Notes under the pieces: model-generated | Database searches by the model: none | Told to the model about the DNA's origin: nothing | The model's input: the letters and a program-made list of their open reading frames with translations, nothing else | Origin: Flavobacterium sasangense DSM 21067 | Lineage (GTDB): Bacteria > Bacteroidota > Bacteroidia > Flavobacteriales > Flavobacteriaceae | Length of the DNA stretch: 64,000 bases | Assembly: GCF_000686885.1 (NCBI RefSeq) | Contig: NZ_KK366032.1 | Span: 1-64,000 of the forward strand | Reading direction: 5' to 3' | Program-made: the position numbers and the translations under genes | Part shown: positions 56,529-64,000 of the stretch, in pieces | How positions within the stretch are numbered: position 1 is the first letter of the stretch | Layout: the number at the start of each line of letters is the position of its first letter

Positions 56529-57734
56529 ATGAAACCAGAAGTATTACAACAATTAGCAACAGAATTTGGAAGTCCATTATATGTTTATGATGCGGAAAAA
56601 ATCGCCTTTCAATACAACCGATTACAAAATGCATTTAGCAAAGTAGAACGCTTTAAGGTACACTATGCTGTTAAAGCTTTATCGAATGTTTCTGTTTTGA
56701 AATACTTAAAAAGTTTAGGTTCTGGATTAGATACAGTTTCTTTACAAGAAGTACAATTAGGATTACATGCTGGTGTTGACCCAAAAGATATCATTTATAC
56801 GCCTAATGGCGTTTCGATGGAAGAAATTGAAGAAGTAGCACAATTAGGTGTTCAAATCAACATTGATAATTTATCAATTTTGGAACAATTTGGAACGAAA
56901 CACCCAACAATTCCAGTTTGTATTCGAATTAATCCACATGTGATGGCGGGTGGAAACGCGAATATTTCGGTGGGTCATATTGATAGTAAATTTGGAATTT
57001 CGATTCATCAATTGCCTCATATTTTAAGAATTATTGAAAACACGAAAATGCATATCAATGGAATCCACATGCATACGGGTTCTGATATTTTAGATGTGGA
57101 AGTATTTTTGTATGCAGCCGAAATCTTATTCGAAACTGCAAAAAATTTCAAAGAGTTGGATTTTATTGATTTTGGAAGTGGTTTTAAAGTTCCTTACAAA
57201 AAAGATGATATTGAAACCAATGTAGAAGAATTTGGAAGAAAATTAACGAAACGTTTTTTAGCTTTCGAAAAAGAATATGGTCGACCATTAACACTAGCTT
57301 TTGAACCTGGAAAATTCTTGGTTAGCGAAGCAGGTTATTTCTTAGCGAAAGTAAATGTGGTAAAACAAACCACTTCAACAGTTTTTGCAGGAATTGACTC
57401 AGGATTCAATCATTTAATTCGTCCGATGCTATATGGAGCGCAACATCATATTGAAAACATTTCCAATCCGAAAGGAAAAGAACGCTACTACTCGGTAGTA
57501 GGTTATATCTGTGAAACCGACACTTTTGCTAGCAACCGAAGAATTACAGAAATTCACGAAGGTGATATTTTGTGTTTCCGAAACGCAGGCGCATATTGCT
57601 TTTCAATGGCATCTAACTACAACTCACGACTAAAACCAGCGGAAGTGCTGTGGAAAGAAGGAAAAGGTCATTTAATCAGAGAACGCGAAACGTTTGATGA
57701 TATTTTGAAAAATCAGGTAATGATTGAAATTTAG
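56529..57734 (+). CDS. lysA: Diaminopimelate decarboxylase
   Basis: The last step of lysine synthesis. A 401-residue PLP enzyme with PLP Lys49 in HYAVKALSN, SKFGISI, GIHMHTGSDI with its conserved His, DFGSGFK, EPGKFLV and, in the C-terminal barrel, GYICETDTFASNR where the substrate Cys sits. I chose the ATG at 56529 since the promoter overlaps the earlier TTG at 56481. It stands alone; dapA is at 41 kb on the other strand. Confidence 0.95.
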   Translation: MKPEVLQQLATEFGSPLYVYDAEKIAFQYNRLQNAFSKVERFKVHYAVKALSNVSVLKYLKSLGSGLDTVSLQEVQLGLHAGVDPKDIIYTPNGVSMEEIEEVAQLGVQINIDNLSILEQFGTKHPTIPVCIRINPHVMAGGNANISVGHIDSKFGISIHQLPHILRIIENTKMHINGIHMHTGSDILDVEVFLYAAEILFETAKNFKELDFIDFGSGFKVPYKKDDIETNVEEFGRKLTKRFLAFEKEYGRPLTLAFEPGKFLVSEAGYFLAKVNVVKQTTSTVFAGIDSGFNHLIRPMLYGAQHHIENISNPKGKERYYSVVGYICETDTFASNRRITEIHEGDILCFRNAGAYCFSMASNYNSRLKPAEVLWKEGKGHLIRERETFDDILKNQVMIEI

Positions 57735-57753
57735 TTTTTTTGTTAAGTAAAGA

Positions 57754-57787
57754 AAAGCCCGGATTAGTAATTAATTCGGGTTTTTTG
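57754..57787. terminator. Bidirectional terminator between lysA and the PafA-like gene
   Basis: cccggatt (57758-57765) and aattcggg (57773-57780) pair with one G-U wobble, with an A run before and T run after. Confidence 0.7.
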
Positions 57788-57789
57788 AT

Positions 57790-59403
57790 TTATTTCGAGT
57801 TTAAAACCTCCAACAACACCTTACCATCAGAACTATTCGGCATGGTAATTTTTAACATTTGGGTAACTGTTGGAGCAATTTGTGTGATTTCTTTTCTATC
57901 GTGAGTTTCTCCTTTTTTGATGTTCCAACCGAAGAAAATTAGTGGAACATGTGTATCATAAGTATAAGCTGAACCATGCGTAGTTCCGGTTGAAGAATAT
58001 TCTACATAGCCTGGTTTGAAAATCATGATTAGTTCTCCGTTTTGTGTTGGGTCGTATCCTTTTGTGATGTAGTCTAAATAATAATCACTTGGATTTCCGT
58101 TGGTTATTTCCTCTTCGGTGTAAACACGCTTGATATAATCTTGTTTTTGTAAATAATCTTTAAAGGTTTGTTTTACTTCTTGCAAGTTCAACCCTTTTCC
58201 TTTTACTTTTGCTTTATCAAAAAACACATTGTAATTTGAGTAATCTAATACTAAGTTTTCTCCAAAAGTAGTTTCCGAAAACTCTTTTAAGTCTTTCTGA
58301 ATATTTTTATAGTTGATGTTATCTACTTTGTATTTGTTGTCTTTTAAATACGTTACATTTTCCGCACCAGCGTGATCGGCAGTTAAGAAAACTAAGTAAT
58401 TTCCTTTCCCAACCGTTTTGTCTAGGTAAGCTAAGAAATCAGCAATCGTTTCATCCAAACGCAAATATGTGTCTTGTAATTCAATCGAACGCGGTCCTAA
58501 AACGTGTCCGATATAATCCGTTGAAGAAAAACTTACAGCCAAGAAATCTGTGATATTGTCTTTTCCTAAATTTTCGCTTTCGATAGCTTTTTTAGCAAAA
58601 TCAGCTAATAAATTATTTCCAAAAGGTGTTGAACGGAGAATTCCTGCATCGTTGGCATCATACATATCTTGCAAATTGTAAGGCATAAACGGTGCTTTTT
58701 TATACAATTTTCCTTCGTATGGATTGTTATCGGTTAAGCTTTCGTTATACGTTTCTTTTGGTTTTAATAAATCCCAACCTTTGGTTACATATTTCAAATA
58801 ATTTTTCTCAGCATTGAATTGCGTTGCCCAATCTGGAAGTTTTTCTCCGTAATACGTACTTGAAATAAACGCTCCTGTTTTGCTGTACCAAAAAGCCCAA
58901 TCCGCAAAATGTCCCGCTGGAAGAATTGCGCCTCTATCTTTAATACTGATTCCGATAACTTTTCCTTTAAAATTGGTTGACAACTTTAATTCATCAGTTA
59001 TGGTAGAACTTTGCAAGTTTCTTGGTGACATTTTTCCTTCTTTGTCTGAATCGTCTCCAATTGTTGAAACCGTTGCATCGTCAGTACAATACATATCTTT
59101 TCCGGTTGCTTTATTAAACCATTCGTTACCTACAATTCCGTGAACAGCTGGCGTTGTTCCTGTGTAAACTGAAGCGTGTCCAGGAGCGGTATAAGTTGGC
59201 ATGTAATTATAATGCGTGTTATGAAAAGTATATCCTTCTTTCATTAATCGTTTGAAACCATTTTCTGAAAAGTCGTTTGAGAAACGGTATAAATATTCCA
59301 TTTTCATTTGGTCTACTACGATTCCTACTACTAACTTAGGTTTTTCTTGCGCTGAAAGTAGCGAAGAAACAAGTAATGCTGATACAGCTAAGGCTTTTTT
59401 CAT
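57790..59403 (-). CDS. PafA-like alkaline phosphatase
   Basis: A 537-residue secreted phosphatase of the type I phosphodiesterase/nucleotide pyrophosphatase superfamily. A signal peptide (1-19, ending LSAQ) precedes GIVVDQMKMEY with a metal Asp (31), then TAPGHASVYTG with the Thr nucleophile (81), SIKDRGAILPAGH with Lys and Arg of the kind that marks PafA of Elizabethkingia, and LTADHAG, GHVLGPRS and GSAYTYDTHVP for the metals. It probably releases phosphate from external monoesters. The gene is convergent with lysA. Confidence 0.88.
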   Translation of the reverse strand: MKKALAVSALLVSSLLSAQEKPKLVVGIVVDQMKMEYLYRFSNDFSENGFKRLMKEGYTFHNTHYNYMPTYTAPGHASVYTGTTPAVHGIVGNEWFNKATGKDMYCTDDATVSTIGDDSDKEGKMSPRNLQSSTITDELKLSTNFKGKVIGISIKDRGAILPAGHFADWAFWYSKTGAFISSTYYGEKLPDWATQFNAEKNYLKYVTKGWDLLKPKETYNESLTDNNPYEGKLYKKAPFMPYNLQDMYDANDAGILRSTPFGNNLLADFAKKAIESENLGKDNITDFLAVSFSSTDYIGHVLGPRSIELQDTYLRLDETIADFLAYLDKTVGKGNYLVFLTADHAGAENVTYLKDNKYKVDNINYKNIQKDLKEFSETTFGENLVLDYSNYNVFFDKAKVKGKGLNLQEVKQTFKDYLQKQDYIKRVYTEEEITNGNPSDYYLDYITKGYDPTQNGELIMIFKPGYVEYSSTGTTHGSAYTYDTHVPLIFFGWNIKKGETHDRKEITQIAPTVTQMLKITMPNSSDGKVLLEVLNSK

Positions 59404-59461
59404 TTTAAAACTATTTTATACAAAAGTACGTTTTTGATGTAAATGGAATGTTAATAAATAC

Positions 59462-59501
59462 AAAAATGACTTTCTATTACATTCAATAAAAAGTCATTTT
59501 A
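59462..59501 (-). terminator. Probable AT-rich terminator of the 59516-59944 gene
   Basis: Arms aaaatgacttt (59463-59473) and aaagtcatttt (59490-59500) pair perfectly around a 16-base loop. Low GC content keeps confidence moderate. Confidence 0.45.
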
Positions 59502-59515
59502 AATATAGTTTAGAA

Positions 59516-59944
59516 TTATTTCTTCTTTGCGGGCTTATCTTCAAGAACTGTCATATTGTAAGCAATAATCATATCTTCATATGTAATGTATAATTGATTT
59601 CTACCACCTTGTTTCTTTCTGGTGTAAATAGCTAAAACGCATTCTACACCATTGTTATCCACACAATTGAATTTAACCACATCGTCATCACCAATCGTTT
59701 CTTGGTTTCCATATTTCATAATAGAAAACAGCTGAAGTACTTCTGAATAAACCACAATTCGGTGACTTTCCATATCTAACAGCACCGTCATCTCTGATTT
59801 TTGCAATTTAGACCAATCGCTCCAATTTCCCTTATTATCTTTCTGGCTTACCATATAACCAGAAGTTTTGAAATTATATTTTTGAGCATAAGTCGTTGCC
59901 GATGCAAAAAACAAAAACAGTAGTATATATTTTAAACTTTTCAT
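59516..59944 (-). CDS. Small secreted protein, unknown
   Basis: A 142-residue protein with a signal peptide (1-20, ending TYAQ). The mature part looks all-beta, with MTVLLDMESHRIVVYSEVLQLFSI and ECVLAIYTRKKQGGRNQLYITYEDMIIAYNM-like strands (RNQLYITYEDMIIAYN). The tail is lysine-rich. I do not recognise a family; a lipocalin-like role is possible but a guess. It lies 14 bases after the nitronate-monooxygenase-like gene on the same strand. Confidence 0.6.
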   Translation of the reverse strand: MKSLKYILLFLFFASATTYAQKYNFKTSGYMVSQKDNKGNWSDWSKLQKSEMTVLLDMESHRIVVYSEVLQLFSIMKYGNQETIGDDDVVKFNCVDNNGVECVLAIYTRKKQGGRNQLYITYEDMIIAYNMTVLEDKPAKKK

Positions 59945-59958
59945 TTCGATGTTTTTTT

Positions 59959-60903
59959 TTAAAATTCAAAGGTAGCTACCTCTTTTTTAGCAATGTTAAA
60001 TTCGGTAATGATATTATCAACAATAGTTTCAACAGGCAAAATATCGTGAATTAATCCCGCAATTTGACCAATTTCTAATTCGCCTTCCACTAAATCACCT
60101 TCAAACATACCTCTTTTTGCCCTTCTTTTTCCTAATAATGCTTCTAAATCTTCTTTTGATGGACATTTAGCGTACAATTCTTGAACATCATTATAGAATT
60201 TATTTTTGATTAGTCGAACCGGAGCTAATTCTTTTAATGTTAATTGCGTATCACCTTCTCCTGTTTCCACAATTGTTCTTTTGAATTCATCATGTGCAGA
60301 ACTTTCAGTTGAAGCAGCAAAACGACTTCCCATTTGAACACCGTCCGCACCTAAAGTCATGGCAGCTAGCATTCCTCTTCCTGTTGCAATTCCTCCTGCA
60401 GCAATTAGTGGAATTGAAATTTGTTCGCGCACCATTGGAATTAAGGTTAACGTTGTCGTTTCTTCTCTTCCGTTGTGTCCGCCGGCTTCAAAACCTTCAG
60501 CAACTACAGCATCTACTCCAGCTTCTTGTGCTTTTAATGCGAATTTAGAACTACTTACAACATGTACAACTGTTATGCCATTTTCTTTTAGAAACGGAGT
60601 CCAAGTTTTTGGATTTCCTGCCGATGTAAAAACGATTTTTACACCTTCTTCTTTTAGAATTTGCATGATTTCTTCAATGTTAGGATATAACATAGGAACA
60701 TTTACTCCGAAAGGTTTATCGGTTGCTTTTTTACATTTTTGAATGTGTTCTCTTAACACTTCTGGATACATTGATCCTGCTCCAATTAATCCTAAACCAC
60801 CAGCGTTACTTACGGCACTTGCTAATTTGTAACCGCTGTTCCAAATCATTCCGCCTTGGATGATGGGATATTTTATATTGAAGAGTTGGGTAATTTTATT
60901 CAT
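59959..60903 (-). CDS. Nitronate monooxygenase-like FMN protein
   Basis: A 314-residue FMN-binding barrel. It starts LFNIKYPIIQGGMIW with the phosphate-binding loop, and has GVNVPMLYPN, the AEGFEAGGHNGREE segment (about 134-147) with His, GGIATGRGMLAAMTLGADGVQMGSRF (AAGGIATGRGMLAAMTLGA). Enzymes of this group oxidise nitronates or, in FabK, reduce enoyl-ACP; the exact activity cannot be decided here. Its start overlaps the stop of the protease gene by one base (TAATG). Confidence 0.82.
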   Translation of the reverse strand: MNKITQLFNIKYPIIQGGMIWNSGYKLASAVSNAGGLGLIGAGSMYPEVLREHIQKCKKATDKPFGVNVPMLYPNIEEIMQILKEEGVKIVFTSAGNPKTWTPFLKENGITVVHVVSSSKFALKAQEAGVDAVVAEGFEAGGHNGREETTTLTLIPMVREQISIPLIAAGGIATGRGMLAAMTLGADGVQMGSRFAASTESSAHDEFKRTIVETGEGDTQLTLKELAPVRLIKNKFYNDVQELYAKCPSKEDLEALLGKRRAKRGMFEGDLVEGELEIGQIAGLIHDILPVETIVDNIITEFNIAKKEVATFEF

Positions 60904-62519
60904 TATAATTTTAATAATTTTCCTTGAGTTGTTTTATTTTCTATTTTTAATCGGTAAAAATACAAACCTGATGCCAAATTTTCTAAATTAACGGATGCAT
61001 TTGTTTCAGAAATATCAAAAGATCCTACATGTTGTCCGATACTATTAAATAAAATAAGATTTCCAGAAAAATTTGTATCTGAAAAAACAATAGTTACTTT
61101 ATCTTGAACTGGATTTGGATACAATAATATAATATCATTTTCAAAATTGTTTGCTGATAAAGCATTGGTTAAAGCCAATTGAAAATCAGGTACACCATAT
61201 CCTTTATAAATGGTTGGATTGGCATAAATATCAGCCGATTCTTTTACAAATTGAACGATTTGAGCATTTGTCATATTTGGAACAGCTGACCAAAAGGTAG
61301 TCACCATTCCTGCTAAAATGGGGCTTGAAAAAGATGTTCCGTTAGCATTTACAATACTTCCTGATGAATTACTAACAGTTGCAGCGTAACCTTTTGCACA
61401 AACATCGGGTTTTACTCTTCCATCAAAAGATGGTCCGATAGAACTAAAAGAAACATAATTTTCAGATGCATCTACGGCTCCTACAGTTAGAGTAGTAATG
61501 GCATCTGCAGGTGTTGCGATATGCGGATTGGCTGAATTTCCGGAATTTCCAGCGCTTGTTACACAAATCATTCCTTTTGAAAAAGCCATATTTGCTCCTC
61601 TTGCAGCAAAAGTTTTCAATCCGTTCATATCAGAATAAGAATAACTATAGCTAATATTATCGTATGTAAAATAACCTAATGAGGAATTGATAACATCAAC
61701 TCCTAAACTATCGGCCATTTCTGCTGCTTCTACCCAATACGATTCCTCTACTGGATTTTCAGAATTTGCATCTTCAGTTATGAACAAGTAATATTGAGCA
61801 TCTGGAGCAGTGCCTACTAATTGATTATCAACATAACCAGCCATGCAAGACAATACTGATGTTCCATGAGAATTTCTTGTATAAATAGAGGTATTTCTGT
61901 CTGGAAAATTATAACCTCCTAAAATTAAATTATTATCTCGTAATCTTTGGAATGGACTTGCAGAATTTACTCCAGGAAAACCCGCATCCATAATAGCTAC
62001 CATCTTACCTTGACCCGTATAATTTTGTTGGTGCAACAAATGACCGTTCAACATTTGAATTTGATTCGATGAACCTCCGTAGTTAAAATCGGTTAAAACT
62101 TCTAATTGTTTGTTTACAGGATGAATTACTGTAGTTTTTTGAATCGTATTAGAATGTCTAGAATTCAAGCTAGCATCTGCGAACTGAATATGATTTACAA
62201 AAGGCAAATTAGTTAGTAATTGAATATCCGCTTGAGTTCCTCTAACATGTAACGAATTTAACCATTTCGATTTTGCCATTACGGTAATTCCTGTTGCAGC
62301 AGTAACTTGATCAATATACGTTTGAGCAATAGGAACATCCGTATTATCCAAGATAATTCCTTGAGAAGTTCTTCTGTCTAATGCTCTTTGAGAAAGCATC
62401 TGTAAAGGATTACTTAAATAAAAAGCGGCATCTGGTTTGTCATTAAAATACACCCAAGCATCTTCCTGAGAAAAGCCAAAATTGAAAACCAATAATGTAA
62501 AAAGTAGTAGTTTCTTCAT
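60903..62519 (-). CDS. S8 subtilase with T9SS sorting domain
   Basis: A secreted serine protease of 538 residues. Signal peptide MKKLLLF...GFSQ (1-18); a propeptide region follows to about 130. Catalytic Asp178 (IMDAG), His218 (NSHGTS), oxyanion Asn325 (AGN) and Ser396 (NGTSFSSP) make a complete triad. The C-terminal 75 residues hold a T9SS type A sorting domain (YPNPVQDKVTIVF, GLYFYRLKIENKT). The ATG at 62519 is preferred to one at 62552 because the predicted promoter lies between them. Confidence 0.92.
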   Translation of the reverse strand: MKKLLLFTLLVFNFGFSQEDAWVYFNDKPDAAFYLSNPLQMLSQRALDRRTSQGIILDNTDVPIAQTYIDQVTAATGITVMAKSKWLNSLHVRGTQADIQLLTNLPFVNHIQFADASLNSRHSNTIQKTTVIHPVNKQLEVLTDFNYGGSSNQIQMLNGHLLHQQNYTGQGKMVAIMDAGFPGVNSASPFQRLRDNNLILGGYNFPDRNTSIYTRNSHGTSVLSCMAGYVDNQLVGTAPDAQYYLFITEDANSENPVEESYWVEAAEMADSLGVDVINSSLGYFTYDNISYSYSYSDMNGLKTFAARGANMAFSKGMICVTSAGNSGNSANPHIATPADAITTLTVGAVDASENYVSFSSIGPSFDGRVKPDVCAKGYAATVSNSSGSIVNANGTSFSSPILAGMVTTFWSAVPNMTNAQIVQFVKESADIYANPTIYKGYGVPDFQLALTNALSANNFENDIILLYPNPVQDKVTIVFSDTNFSGNLILFNSIGQHVGSFDISETNASVNLENLASGLYFYRLKIENKTTQGKLLKL

Positions 62520-62539
62520 AAAATTTGGGTTTATTAAAT

Positions 62540-62572
62540 CAAATTTACTCATTTTTATTGAAGAAACTACAA
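62540..62572 (-). promoter_or_regulatory. Promoter of the subtilase gene
   Basis: Minus-strand TTG (62572-62570), 22 bases, then TAAATTTG (62547-62540). Transcription near 62534 supports the ATG at 62519. The spacing is at the long end of the usual range. Confidence 0.5.
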
Positions 62573-62578
62573 TTGTTT

Positions 62579-63766
62579 TTATGCAATAACACCGCTTCCT
62601 AAAACTTCATCGTCGTGATGCCAAGCCACGAATTGCCCTTCTGTTATAGCGGATTGCGGATTTTCAAACACTACATACATGCCATCTTTGAATTGATGTA
62701 AAGTTGCTTTTTGTAAAGGCTGACGGTAACGAATTCTAGCCATTACATCCATTTTTTCACCCTCTTTCAAAGCTAAATCTTCTCTTATCCAGTGAATTTC
62801 ATCGTTTGAAATAAACAATGCTTTTTTGAATAATCCAGGATGTTGATTGCCTTGTCCAGTATATACGATATTCTTTTCTACATCAGTTTCAATAATGAAT
62901 AAAGGTTCTTTTGTTCCTCCAACATTTAAACCTTTGCGTTGTCCTTTAGTAAAATAATGAGCGCCTTGATGTTTACCCATTACTTTTCCTGGAACTTTTA
63001 GATAATCAATTCTTCTCGATTCAAAAGCAAAAGCTTCTTCTTCCGAATTGAAATTCGGTTTTTCTTGATGATATATTTCTGCTTCCGCTGGAATTTCGAT
63101 AATTACACCTTCTTTTGGTTGTAATTTTTGTTGTAAAAATTCAGGTAAGCGTACTTTTCCGATAAAACAAAGTCCTTGCGAATCTTTCTTTTCGGCTGTA
63201 ATTAAATCTAATTTTGATGCAATTTCACGAACTTCAGGTTTGGTTAATTCACCAATTGGAAATAACGCTTTCGAAAGTTGTTCTTGTGATAGTTGACATA
63301 AAAAATACGATTGATCTTTATTACCATCTTTTCCTGCTAACAATTGAAAAACTTCTTTTCCGTCTTTTTCGATGGTTCCTTTTCTGCAATAATGTCCGGT
63401 TGCCACATAATCAGCACCTAATGACATCGCAATTTTCATAAAAACATCAAACTTGATTTCACGGTTACACAATACGTCAGGATTTGGAGTTCTTCCTTTT
63501 TCGTATTCGTTGAACATATAATCAACGATTTTCTCTTTGTATTGTTCTGATAAATCTACCGTTTGAAAAGGAATTCCTAATTTTTCAGCAACTAAAAGCG
63601 CATCATTACTATCTTCTAACCATGGACATTCATTTGAAATCGTTACGGAATCATCATGCCAATTCTTCATGAATAGCCCAATAACTTCGTATCCTTGCTC
63701 TTTTAATAAATAAGCGGCAACACTCGAGTCTACTCCACCCGAAAGTCCTACTACTACTCTTTTCAT
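62579..63766 (-). CDS. mnmA: tRNA 2-thiouridylase MnmA
   Basis: Thiolates uridine-34 of tRNAs for Lys, Glu and Gln. 395 residues with the PP-loop [11 protein letters not shown] (8-18), [12 protein letters not shown] carrying the first catalytic Cys, [17 protein letters not shown] second Cys segment ([13 protein letters not shown]), [20 protein letters not shown] binding loop ([16 protein letters not shown]) and a C-terminal barrel. Its start codon is directly after the stop of the MORN-type gene, suggesting one transcript. Confidence 0.96.
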   Translation of the reverse strand: MKRVVVGLSGGVDSSVAAYLLKEQGYEVIGLFMKNWHDDSVTISNECPWLEDSNDALLVAEKLGIPFQTVDLSEQYKEKIVDYMFNEYEKGRTPNPDVLCNREIKFDVFMKIAMSLGADYVATGHYCRKGTIEKDGKEVFQLLAGKDGNKDQSYFLCQLSQEQLSKALFPIGELTKPEVREIASKLDLITAEKKDSQGLCFIGKVRLPEFLQQKLQPKEGVIIEIPAEAEIYHQEKPNFNSEEEAFAFESRRIDYLKVPGKVMGKHQGAHYFTKGQRKGLNVGGTKEPLFIIETDVEKNIVYTGQGNQHPGLFKKALFISNDEIHWIREDLALKEGEKMDVMARIRYRQPLQKATLHQFKDGMYVVFENPQSAITEGQFVAWHHDDEVLGSGVIA

Positions 63767-64000
63767 TTATTCTTGTCCTCCTTTTTCTTCTTTTAACTGT
63801 TCCAATGTTTTTGATGCTTCTTTAGCATTTCTTTGCTCATATTTAATCAATTCTTGACTAAATTTCGCGGCTTTAACTTGTTTAATCACTTTGTTTTTTT
63901 CGAAAAACTTCCAAGTTCCCACACGTTTTCCGTTAACATAGTTCCCTTCATACATTTTATTGCCCAATCCATCATAATAAGAAGCAACTCCATCATATTG
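63767..64000 (-). CDS. MORN-repeat protein, C-terminal part (partial at window edge)
   Basis: The frame is open to the window edge (78 codons seen, no start needed). It reads YYDGLGNKMYEGNYVNGKRVGTWKFFE, a MORN repeat of the YwqK type, then a charged tail rich in Lys and Glu. MORN repeats bind lipids or proteins at membranes and are common in Bacteroidetes. A Met at 63967 could be misread as the start, but the repeat continues upstream of it. The stop codon directly precedes the mnmA start. Confidence 0.7.
   Translation of the reverse strand, partial: QYDGVASYYDGLGNKMYEGNYVNGKRVGTWKFFEKNKVIKQVKAAKFSQELIKYEQRNAKEASKTLEQLKEEKGGQE

Noticed and set aside
60294..60742. Plus-strand open frames opposite the nitronate monooxygenase gene
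   Set aside because: Shadow frames; no start signals, low-complexity Leu/Gln composition.

Overview
The window looks like core chromosome of a member of the Flavobacteriaceae, most likely Flavobacterium or a close relative. The evidence is very AT-rich DNA, A/T-rich codon choice, promoters of the Bacteroidetes type (TTG or TTTG, about 19 bases, then TAnnTTTG), two proteins with type IX secretion (T9SS) C-terminal sorting domains, and gene neighbourhoods typical of the group (bamD-rpoZ-coaBC-DUF4835-recN, rpsF-rpsR-rplI). The assignment rests on recognition by eye, not on a search. I saw no rRNA, tRNA, CRISPR array or prophage, and no gap between genes above 300 bases.

Layout. 0-1 kb: the end of an IS3-type transposase whose right end appears to have cut a TPR-repeat gene in two. 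1-8 kb: an M28 peptidase lipoprotein, glyA, fahA (tyrosine breakdown) and clpB. 8-14.5 kb: a tightly packed forward set with an MFS carrier, two small membrane proteins (DUF4199, DUF2238), a GNAT acetyltransferase, an unusual ABC ATPase with its own membrane partner, and an aldose-epimerase-like protein. 14.5-16.2 kb: a lysine-rich secreted protein, a small unknown protein, and an OmpW porin with an FNR-like box upstream. 16.3-26.7 kb: smpB, an XRE regulator, pcm, a Gfo/Idh oxidoreductase, hydroxybutyryl-CoA dehydrogenase, a DUF1015 protein, a YggS-type PLP protein, a DnaQ/GIY-YIG nuclease, a voltage-gated-type K+ channel, miaA and an acyl-ACP thioesterase. The stretch 20.2-22.9 kb holds several short repeats, two of them inside the yggS-like reading frame.

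26.7-42.4 kb is almost all on the minus strand: a two-component pair, coaE, a glycosyltransferase, a 1217-residue T9SS cargo protein, fabV, recN, DUF4835, coaBC, rpoZ, bamD, dapA and a small unknown gene. 42.4-44.1 kb holds a 5'-nucleotidase split into two secreted polypeptides in swapped order. 44.1-54 kb holds two tandem YhhN-like membrane proteins, ligA, the ribosomal operon rpsF-rpsR-rplI, a LytTR response regulator, priA, a chalcone-isomerase-like protein and a YihY/BrkB membrane protein. 54-64 kb holds nadC, sucC, lysA, a PafA-like phosphatase, a small secreted protein, a nitronate monooxygenase-like flavoprotein, a T9SS subtilase, mnmA and the end of a MORN-type protein.

Most genes are housekeeping: cofactor synthesis (coaE, coaBC, nadC), amino acids (glyA, dapA, lysA), DNA repair and replication (recN, ligA, priA), RNA modification (miaA, mnmA) and envelope building (bamD, T9SS cargo). 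I did not find a clear, wholly new system. The best leads are the repeat cluster at 20.2-22.9 kb (including a 7-base tandem repeat inside yggS that could shift frame), the orphan ABC operon at 10.4-14.5 kb, the FNR-like site before ompW, and the IS-interrupted gene at the left edge.
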